The position numbers and the translations under genes are program-made. A stretch of DNA of 20,299 bases from Clostridia bacterium (lineage in GTDB: Bacteria > Bacillota > Clostridia > Christensenellales > CAG-138): the NCBI GenBank assembly GCA_016293975.1, contig JAEDCW010000035.1:1-20299 (forward strand), written 5' to 3'. Under the pieces are notes generated by a model. The model was not told the origin of the DNA. It did no database searches and saw nothing but the letters and a program-made list of their open reading frames with translations. This document shows, in pieces, positions 14,121 through 20,299 of this stretch (positions are counted from its first letter, which is position 1; every line of letters begins with the position of its first letter).

Positions 14121-14951
14121 GTGAAAAGAAGACGCATACCCTTTTTCTTTCAGGGCGAGAGGGGCAAGAGGAATAAAAAAATCATACTGGGCGTGGCGGT
14201 AGTCATTGCTGTGATAGTGCTTGTACTCGCGTTAAGACCGGAGCAAACGCTTTTTGATACACCTGAGATTGCGCGCATACAGTCGAGTGGCACGCTTGTA
14301 GTCGCGGTTCGCAACGACATGGGGGGCTTCTGCATGGACGGCACGGGGCTCGAAGCGGAACTTGCGACTATACTTGCAAACCGCATACTCCCGGAGCTTG
14401 AGGGCGATTCTCCCGTAAAGCTCGTAGAGGTCAGTTCAAAGGGCGCGGCGACCGTACTTACGGGCGGCGATGTCGATGCGGCTATAGCTCTCATGGTTGA
14501 GGGGGGGAACTCCGCGTTCCTGTACACACAGCCGTATTATACCGATGATGTAGTGTTTGCAACTGTGGGTTCACATGAGCTCGATGTCACGGATATGCTC
14601 GTGGGAGGCATAATCAATTCGACGTCGTACTCTAAGGCAGAGAGACTAAAACAGGACGAAAAGGGAAACACCCTTATGAACATGAAGGGCTACTCATCGT
14701 ATCCGGATATGCTCGAGGCGCTCGTCAGGGGAGATATAGAGACCTGCGTCATGCCTGGCGCTTATTTTGACAGATACTGTGAGCAGTACGGGCTGACAGA
14801 ATACAAAACGCTTGAGGACGAATTGCCCTACAGCATAGCCTTCAATTCGGAGGACGAGGCGGTAAGGGCGATAGCGGACATAATGCTCTCGGAGCTTATA
14901 CAAGACGGAGAGCTCGCAAGAATGATTCAAAAATATGGACTCAAGAGATAA
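14121..14951 (+). CDS. Membrane-anchored amino-acid-type solute-binding protein (SBP_bac_3 family)
   Basis: A 276-residue protein made of a basic N terminus, one membrane helix (about residues 20-38, KIILGVAVVIAVIVLVLAL) and an extracytoplasmic domain of the family 3 solute-binding type. GTLVVAVRNDMGGF opens the domain, GLEAELATILANRI is the first helix, VDAAIALM and TQPYYTDDVVFAT are the usual hinge-region blocks, and the C terminus ends DGELARMIQKYGL, typical of the family. No lipobox cysteine is seen, so it is held by the uncleaved helix. The GTG at 14121 is chosen because GAGG (14111-14114) is six bases away and because the promoter -10 box lies downstream of the earlier in-frame ATG (14067). 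No ABC permease or ATPase gene is near, so it may be a sensor or an orphan receptor. It overlaps the U32 gene by 17 bases. Confidence 0.82.
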   Translation: MKRRRIPFFFQGERGKRNKKIILGVAVVIAVIVLVLALRPEQTLFDTPEIARIQSSGTLVVAVRNDMGGFCMDGTGLEAELATILANRILPELEGDSPVKLVEVSSKGAATVLTGGDVDAAIALMVEGGNSAFLYTQPYYTDDVVFATVGSHELDVTDMLVGGIINSTSYSKAERLKQDEKGNTLMNMKGYSSYPDMLEALVRGDIETCVMPGAYFDRYCEQYGLTEYKTLEDELPYSIAFNSEDEAVRAIADIMLSELIQDGELARMIQKYGLKR

Positions 14952-17019
14952 AAAAACACATTTGGAACTGCTCTCGCCTGCGGGAAGCAGGGAGAGTCTT
15001 ATTGCCGCTGTACAAAACGGTGCGGATGCCGTATACATGGGCGGAGGAAATTTCAACGCAAGACGCAATGCCAAAAACTTCTCCGAGGATGAGCTGTTTG
15101 AGGCGATAGATTACTGCCATATCAACAAGAGAAAATGCTATATAACCGTCAACACGCTGTATTTCGACAGGGAGCTTAAAAGTGTGCTTGATTTCGCGCG
15201 CAAGCTCTACGAGCAGGGCGCGGATGCGCTCATAGTGCAGGACCTGGGGCTCGTATACGAGCTTAGGCGGCTCATGCCGGGACTTGAACTCCACGCGAGC
15301 ACGCAGTTTGCTGTCCATAACGAGTATGGGCTTGAGACGATAAAAAAGCTCGGGCTTACCCGGGCGGTGCTCTCGAGGGAGACGAGCATATCCGAGCTTA
15401 GGCGCCTCAGCGGGCTCAATACGGGCGTCGAGCTGGAGGTTTTCGGCCATGGCGCACTGTGCATGAGCTTTTCGGGAGAGTGTTTGTACTCATCTATGGC
15501 GGGTGAGAGAAGCGGAAACAGGGGGCTTTGTGCACAGCCATGCAGGAAAAAGGCGAGACTTATTTCGGGCGGAGGCGAGAGGGTACTCAGCCCCACTGAC
15601 ATATGCATGATAGACCATTTAGCCGAGCTTGCGGAGGCAGGCGCGTGCTGTATAAAGCTCGAAGGCAGGATGAAGCGCGCCGAATACGTTGCGGCGGTGA
15701 CGCGCGCCTACAGGGATGCTATAGATACGGGGAAAGTCGACAAGGGCCTGGTGCGAGACATGGTGGACATATTCTCGCGCGGATTTACGACGGGATTCGG
15801 CTTCGGGGACGACGTAAGGACGGATGCGGTAAGTCCCGATGCGCCCGGAGAAGAATTGACAAAGAGACTTGCGTTGACGTATGCGGATACTAAAACTACT
15901 AAAATACCTGCGAAGCTGACGCTGACGGTCGAAACCGATGAACCGAGCGAGCTCGTTATGAGTGCCCAGGGCAAATCGGTGACGGTCTGTGGCGCAATGG
16001 GACTTCATGCACAGAGACCGCAAAATGAGGAGACGTACATAAGGCAGTTAAACAAGCTCGGCGGCACTCTGTTTGAGGCCTGCGAGACGAGCGTGAAACT
16101 CGTGGGCGACGCATATCTTTCGGCAGCGGACATAAACGCCCTAAGGCGGCAGGCGTGCGAAGGGTTAAAATCAATACTGCTCCGCAAGAGGACATTTGAC
16201 GGTGCGATAGATAGATGCGCTTCCGTTAAAACCAAGTGCACAGCGACGGAGCTTATCACAGTCGTGAGAAACGCTGAGCAGGCGGAGGCGGCAAAGCGCG
16301 CCGGTGCAGACACGATAGCGCTCGACCCGATATCATACGACGACATAAAGTGCAGTGAGGAAGAGTTAGGCGACAACGCATTGCTGTGGCTGCCCGTGGA
16401 GCTTTTCGGCAACAGGGAAGCCGACACCGTTAAGGGACTGCTGAAATCCGGCGTATTTGCAGGAGTTATCGCAAACAACATAGGTCACATGAGTCTCGCT
16501 TCGGGCTTGAGGATAATTGCGGGGCCGCACATGAATTGCACCAACGATGCGTGTGCAAGTGCGCTTATAGAGCTGGGAGCGGAGAATATAGTGCTTTCGC
16601 CCGAGCTTACGAGGCCGCAAGTCAGAGACATATGCCGCGACTGCGGATGCGGCGTGAGCGTGTATTGCAGGCAGCCGCTCATGCACTTGACCCATTGTCC
16701 GATAAAGGAGCGTAAAGGGTGTCAGGGCTGTGACGGGCTCGCGGACTACATAGAGGACGAGGAGGGCAGACGCTTTCCGTTTATAAATACGATAATCGGC
16801 GGCAGGTGTTACCAGAGGATGCTCAATATGACGCCGACATACATAATAGACAAGGCGAAAGAGCTCGGCGCATCGGTCTGGCTGATGCAGTTTAGCATTG
16901 AATCGCCGAATACGGTAGGTGAAACGATAGAAAGCGCCGTGCGCGCACTAAGAGGGCAGACTGTGAACAACCTGCCGCATGACTATACCAGAGGTCATTA
17001 CAACAGACAGGTAGATTAG
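14935..17019 (+). CDS. Peptidase U32-family protein (RlhA/TrhP-like, with DUF3656-type region)
   Basis: A 694-residue protein of the U32 family. The N-terminal barrel opens LELLSPAGSRESLIAAVQNG and ADAVYMGGGNFNARR, the family hallmark. The conserved region carries Cys176, Cys183, Cys199 and Cys203 (C-x6-C-x15-C-x3-C; GLCAQPCRK at the end), followed by CIKLEGRMK. Residues of about 380-490 fit the DUF3656 (collagenase-like) insert, and a second barrel-like part runs to the end, with another cysteine set (CPIKERKGCQGC). Family members once called collagenases include RlhA (23S rRNA C2501 hydroxylation) and TrhP (tRNA hydroxyuridine formation), in which such cysteines bind an iron-sulfur cluster; an RNA-hydroxylation role is therefore more likely than proteolysis. 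The start overlaps the upstream gene by 17 bases and has no good ribosome binding site, suggesting translational coupling. The MutS2 gene follows after 14 bases. Confidence 0.88.
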   Translation: MDSRDKKTHLELLSPAGSRESLIAAVQNGADAVYMGGGNFNARRNAKNFSEDELFEAIDYCHINKRKCYITVNTLYFDRELKSVLDFARKLYEQGADALIVQDLGLVYELRRLMPGLELHASTQFAVHNEYGLETIKKLGLTRAVLSRETSISELRRLSGLNTGVELEVFGHGALCMSFSGECLYSSMAGERSGNRGLCAQPCRKKARLISGGGERVLSPTDICMIDHLAELAEAGACCIKLEGRMKRAEYVAAVTRAYRDAIDTGKVDKGLVRDMVDIFSRGFTTGFGFGDDVRTDAVSPDAPGEELTKRLALTYADTKTTKIPAKLTLTVETDEPSELVMSAQGKSVTVCGAMGLHAQRPQNEETYIRQLNKLGGTLFEACETSVKLVGDAYLSAADINALRRQACEGLKSILLRKRTFDGAIDRCASVKTKCTATELITVVRNAEQAEAAKRAGADTIALDPISYDDIKCSEEELGDNALLWLPVELFGNREADTVKGLLKSGVFAGVIANNIGHMSLASGLRIIAGPHMNCTNDACASALIELGAENIVLSPELTRPQVRDICRDCGCGVSVYCRQPLMHLTHCPIKERKGCQGCDGLADYIEDEEGRRFPFINTIIGGRCYQRMLNMTPTYIIDKAKELGASVWLMQFSIESPNTVGETIESAVRALRGQTVNNLPHDYTRGHYNRQVD

Positions 17020-17033
17020 AGGGCAATAATAAT

Positions 17034-19397
17034 ATGGAAAAGAGATTGTTGGAAACGCTCGAATATGACAAGATAACGGCAATGCTCGCAAAGTTTGCGA
17101 AGTGCTGTGTTTCGAGGGAACTGATTGAAGAGCTTATTCCCGAGAATGAGCTTGATGCTGTAAACGCCAGGTTAAACCTTACCGCCGAGGCGGAAGCCAT
17201 ACTGAACAGACTGGGAAGCTCGCCTATAGACGACTTTCCCGACATGAGGGAACAGCTCTCAAGACTGCGTGACGGGAGCGTACTGAGCTTGAAAGAGCTT
17301 TTGAGCGTGTGCTCCTGTTTAAGAGCCATGAGACTCGCAAAGACCGCACTTGCAAAGGAGACTGCGCAGGCGAGAATAAGCGAGATGGGAACGCTTTTGC
17401 CGTCCTACAGGTTCATAGAGGACGAGCTTAACAGATGCATACTGAACGAGGACGAGCTCTTTGACGGCGCATCGCCCGAGCTATCACGCATAAGGCGCGC
17501 TCTCAAGGTGGCAAACGAAAAGGCGAGGGAAAAGCTTAACAGCATGCTTCACTCCTCGACATATCAGAAGTATCTGCAGGAGCCTATCATAACAATGAGG
17601 AACGGGCGCTTTGTGCTGCCCGTGCGTCAGGAATACAGAAAACAGATACCCGGGCTTATACACGACCAGTCGGGAAGCGGACAGACGCTATTTATAGAGC
17701 CTGCGGCTGTGGTGGAGCTTGGCAACCAGTGCAAAAAGCTAGCCGCAGAGGAGAGAGACGAGGTCAACAGGATACTCATGGAGCTGACGGCAATGCTCGT
17801 GCCCTATACCAGAGAGATACTCTCCGGGCTTGCACTCATGGGACAGATAGATGTGCCGTTTGCGATGGCGAGACTTGCTCAGGAGATGAGGGCACTTCAG
17901 CCCGAGATGAACACAAACGGCGTTATACGCATAGTCAGAGGACGCCATCCGCTTATAGATAAAGAAAAAGTTGTCCCCATAGACATGTGGCTCGGCAAGG
18001 ACTTCAGGACGCTCATCATAACAGGACCGAATACGGGCGGCAAGACCGTTACATTAAAGACCGTCGGCCTATTCACGCTTATGGCGCAGTCGGGTATGTT
18101 TGTACCTGCCGGGAGCGGCACTATACTCTCTGTATTTGAAAGCGTATACGCCGACATAGGCGACGAGCAGAGCATAGAGCAGTCGCTTTCGACGTTCTCT
18201 TCCCACATGACGAGGATAGTCGATATACTCGGCAAGGCGGATAACAAGGCGCTCGTATTGCTCGACGAGCTTGGAGCGGGCACGGACCCGATAGAGGGCG
18301 CGGCACTTGCAATGAGCATACTCGAGGAGCTTCACGGCAGGAATACTGTCACGCTTGCAACAACCCACTACAGTGAGATAAAGGCGTTTGCACTCTCGCG
18401 CGAGGGCATGGAAAACGCATCCATGGAGTTCAACATAGAGAAGCTTGCCCCCACCTACAGGCTGTTTATAGGCATACCGGGCAAGTCAAATGCCTTTGAG
18501 ATATCAAGGCGGCTTGGACTGAGCGAACACACGATAGACAGGGCGAGGGAGTTTTTGAAGCAGGATGACATTCGCTTTGAGGACATCATATCCGGGGCGG
18601 AGTCGCAGAGGCGCATAGCCGAGGAGGAGAGGGCGCTTGCGGAGCAGGCCAGAGCAGAGCTTGACAAACTGCGCGATGAGGCAGAGCGCGAGCGTAAGAA
18701 GCTCGCCGAGACAAAGCGTACATACCAGGCAAAGGCACGCGAGGAAGCGAGAAAGCTCGTCGAGGATACAAAGCGCGAGATGGACAGGCTCGTTGCCCAG
18801 ATACGGAGCATAAAGGCGATAGACAGAAGTCAGGCGGACAGGACCATACAGCAGGCGAGGGACGAGCTTAGACACATAGAGAAGGAATTGCCTCAGGAGG
18901 AGCTCGTCGTCGCGCAGGACATGAGCCTTGCGCCGAAGAGCGTAAAGAAGGGCGACGAAGTAAGGGTACTCAGCCTCGATAAACACGGCACTGTGTTGTT
19001 TTACGACGGCAAGGACGAGGCGCTCGTGCAGGTGGGCATAATGAGGATAACAGCAAAGCTGAGCGACCTAAGGCTCGAAAAGACAGAGGAGAAAAATGTG
19101 GATGCGAGCAGCGTTTCACTCAAAGATAACTCGATAGGGCTGTCGCTCGATGTGCGCGGAAAGACTGTCGACGAGGCTGTGGTCGACATAGACAGGTATC
19201 TCGAAGCGGCGGCAATGAAGGGGCTGCTCGAAGTGACGATAATTCACGGCAAGGGCACGGGAGCGCTCAGGACGGGAGTTCAAGCGTATCTGAAGAATCA
19301 CAGGCTCGTAAAAAGCTTCAGGATAGGAGCATACGGCGAGGGCGATGCGGGCGTTACAAATGTGACGCTGAAAGAATTTCCGAAAAAGTCTAGATAA
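17034..19397 (+). CDS. mutS2: MutS2 ATPase with Smr domain (RqcU-type)
   Basis: A 787-residue protein of full family length. The core/clamp region (1-300) contains EPIITMRNGRFVLPVR and the GLIHDQSGSGQTLFIEP block typical of MutS2. The ATPase has Walker A GPNTGGKT (331-338), Walker B LLDELGAGTDP with Asp411-Glu412, and TTHYSEIKAFA. A charged coiled coil (about 510-620) leads to a KOW-like part and a C-terminal Smr domain with LDVRGKT (705) and HGKGTGALR (738), the LDxR and HGxG motifs needed for Smr nuclease activity. MutS2 lacks the mismatch-recognition domain of MutS; in Bacillus it acts on collided ribosomes (RqcU), and elsewhere it suppresses recombination. AGAGGG lies about ten bases before the ATG. 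It follows the U32 gene in the same transcript. No clear terminator follows, only a GC-rich hairpin without a T run. Confidence 0.96.
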   Translation: MEKRLLETLEYDKITAMLAKFAKCCVSRELIEELIPENELDAVNARLNLTAEAEAILNRLGSSPIDDFPDMREQLSRLRDGSVLSLKELLSVCSCLRAMRLAKTALAKETAQARISEMGTLLPSYRFIEDELNRCILNEDELFDGASPELSRIRRALKVANEKAREKLNSMLHSSTYQKYLQEPIITMRNGRFVLPVRQEYRKQIPGLIHDQSGSGQTLFIEPAAVVELGNQCKKLAAEERDEVNRILMELTAMLVPYTREILSGLALMGQIDVPFAMARLAQEMRALQPEMNTNGVIRIVRGRHPLIDKEKVVPIDMWLGKDFRTLIITGPNTGGKTVTLKTVGLFTLMAQSGMFVPAGSGTILSVFESVYADIGDEQSIEQSLSTFSSHMTRIVDILGKADNKALVLLDELGAGTDPIEGAALAMSILEELHGRNTVTLATTHYSEIKAFALSREGMENASMEFNIEKLAPTYRLFIGIPGKSNAFEISRRLGLSEHTIDRAREFLKQDDIRFEDIISGAESQRRIAEEERALAEQARAELDKLRDEAERERKKLAETKRTYQAKAREEARKLVEDTKREMDRLVAQIRSIKAIDRSQADRTIQQARDELRHIEKELPQEELVVAQDMSLAPKSVKKGDEVRVLSLDKHGTVLFYDGKDEALVQVGIMRITAKLSDLRLEKTEEKNVDASSVSLKDNSIGLSLDVRGKTVDEAVVDIDRYLEAAAMKGLLEVTIIHGKGTGALRTGVQAYLKNHRLVKSFRIGAYGEGDAGVTNVTLKEFPKKSR

Positions 19398-19424
19398 TGC
19401 GCGGTTTTATGGGCGCCGCCCGCG

Positions 19425-19453
19425 TTGACACGGTATGGTGCCCGTGCTATACT
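19425..19453 (+). promoter_or_regulatory. Promoter of argS
   Basis: TTGACA (19425-19430), 17 bases, TATACT (19448-19453, five of six matches). The leader would be only about 30 bases, so no T-box fits. Confidence 0.85.
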
Positions 19454-19489
19454 TATCCGTTATAAGACCATTGTTTGGAGAGGTTATAC

Positions 19490-20299
19490 ATGGACATGAG
19501 GCTAACAATCGCTCAGGCGCTTTCACCGCTTTGCGGCGTGGATTGCGCGGAGCTGTCGGAGTGGATAGAGGTGCCGAAGAACACCGAGCTAGGAGATTAC
19601 GCATTTCCATGCTTTAGGCTTGCGCGCACGCTCAAGAAAGCACCGCCCGTAATTGCAAACGAGCTCAAAGAACAGCTCGTGTTTCCCGAGGGCATAAGCC
19701 GGGTTGAGACTGTGGGAGGCTATCTTAATTTCTTTGCGGACAAGTCTCTGTTTGCGAATTCGGTGATAGGGCGCGTGCTGAATGAGGGCGAAAACTACGG
19801 CAAGAGCGATGAGGGCAGGGGCAAGTGCGTTGTCGTCGAATACTCATCGATAAATATTGCAAAGCCCATGCACATAGGGCACTTGAGTTCTACGGTTATA
19901 GGCAATTCGCTGAAGCGCATATACGACAGGCTGGGATATGACACCGTAAGCATAAATCATCTGGGAGACTGGGGTACACAGTTTGGCAAGATGATCGTGG
20001 CGTTTAAGAAGTGGGGAAGCGATGAGCTCCTGGAGAAGGGCAGTGTCAGAGACCTCGTTGCCCTCTACGTCAAATTCCATGAGCAGGCGGAGACTCACCC
20101 CGAGCTCGAAGATGAGGCGAGGGCATGGTTCAAAAAAATAGAACAGCACGACCCGGAGGCGTGGGAGCTGTTTACAAAGTTCAAGGATGTCACGATGAAA
20201 GAGGTCTCCAGGGTATACGACCTGCTCGGCGTGACATTTGACAGCTATGCCGGCGAGAGCTTCTATGAGGACAAGATGCCCGCAGTTGTAGAAGAGATA
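19490..20299 (+). CDS. argS: Arginine--tRNA ligase, 3' end cut by window
   Basis: The frame is open from ATG 19490 to the window end, giving 270 residues of the roughly 550-600 usual for bacterial ArgRS. The N-terminal additional domain (residues 1-115) ends in the family phrase VGGYLNFF. The class I catalytic core begins with VVVEYSSINIAKPMHIGHLS, which holds the HIGH ATP-binding motif, followed by NHLGDWGTQFGKMI, diagnostic of ArgRS. The KMSK-type motif and the anticodon-binding domain lie beyond the window. GGAGAGG (19477-19483) is six bases before the ATG. It has its own promoter, so it is a new transcription unit after MutS2. Confidence is high. Confidence 0.95.
   Translation, partial: MDMRLTIAQALSPLCGVDCAELSEWIEVPKNTELGDYAFPCFRLARTLKKAPPVIANELKEQLVFPEGISRVETVGGYLNFFADKSLFANSVIGRVLNEGENYGKSDEGRGKCVVVEYSSINIAKPMHIGHLSSTVIGNSLKRIYDRLGYDTVSINHLGDWGTQFGKMIVAFKKWGSDELLEKGSVRDLVALYVKFHEQAETHPELEDEARAWFKKIEQHDPEAWELFTKFKDVTMKEVSRVYDLLGVTFDSYAGESFYEDKMPAVVEEI

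Noticed and set aside
19398..19424. GC-rich hairpin after MutS2 as a terminator
   Set aside because: No T run follows, so there is no support for rho-independent termination.
1..20299. CRISPR arrays, insertion sequences, integrases or phage genes
   Set aside because: No regularly spaced repeats and no transposase, recombinase or phage structural motifs were seen.

Overview
The window reads as a chromosomal segment of an anaerobic, low-to-mid GC Gram-positive bacterium, most likely an uncultured member of the Clostridia (Bacillota). The reasons are strong AGGAGG-type ribosome binding sites, sigma-A-like promoters with TTGACA and TATAAT boxes, GNNC-style U-tract terminators, and a gene set of MutS2, a U32 peptidase-like protein, 5TM-Lyt/RsbU signalling proteins and a short alanyl-tRNA synthetase. 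The core genes use ATA for most isoleucines. The assignment to order or genus cannot be made from this sequence.

Layout. (1) Bases 2-1126 hold the 3' part of an AlgX/AlgJ-like SGNH (DHHW) protein, closed by a terminator. (2) Bases 1288-2836 are a two-gene unit: a small PII-like protein and a CPA2-type cation:proton antiporter, closed by a terminator. (3) Bases 2911-3313 are gene-free and look like debris. (4) Bases 3314-9280 form a signalling cassette read left to right. It holds an unrecognised tail-anchored protein, a 934-residue sensor carrying both an RsbU-type phosphatase and an RsbW-type kinase, an RsbV-like STAS protein, a wrecked HD-domain phosphohydrolase gene, and a STAS protein fused to an aminoglycoside-phosphotransferase-fold kinase. 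It ends in an unusual nested hairpin region. Its codon use differs from the rest of the window. (5) A tRNA-Arg(ACG) lies on the minus strand at 9364-9439 with its own promoter and terminator, followed by about 700 gene-poor bases. (6) Bases 10258-11299 hold a zinc-ribbon membrane protein and a GtrA-family membrane protein, each with its own signals. (7) On the minus strand, 14008 down to 11432, alaS (a short form without the C-terminal domain) is followed by a DUF695/RraB-like gene. (8) On the plus strand, 14121-19397, come a membrane-anchored amino-acid-type solute-binding protein, a U32 protein and MutS2. The alaS promoter and the promoter of this plus-strand unit overlap at their -35 boxes. 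(9) From 19490 the 5' part of argS runs off the window.

How the genes work together. The most interesting unit is region 4. The sensor can be expected to control the phosphorylation of the two STAS proteins by partner switching, but no sigma factor is present, so the output is unknown; the kinase-fold STAS protein is a candidate effector. Regions 7-9 are rich in translation and ribosome-maintenance functions (AlaRS, U32 hydroxylase-like protein, MutS2, ArgRS). Region 2 pairs a PII-like regulator with a transporter, which suggests direct allosteric control of ion exchange.
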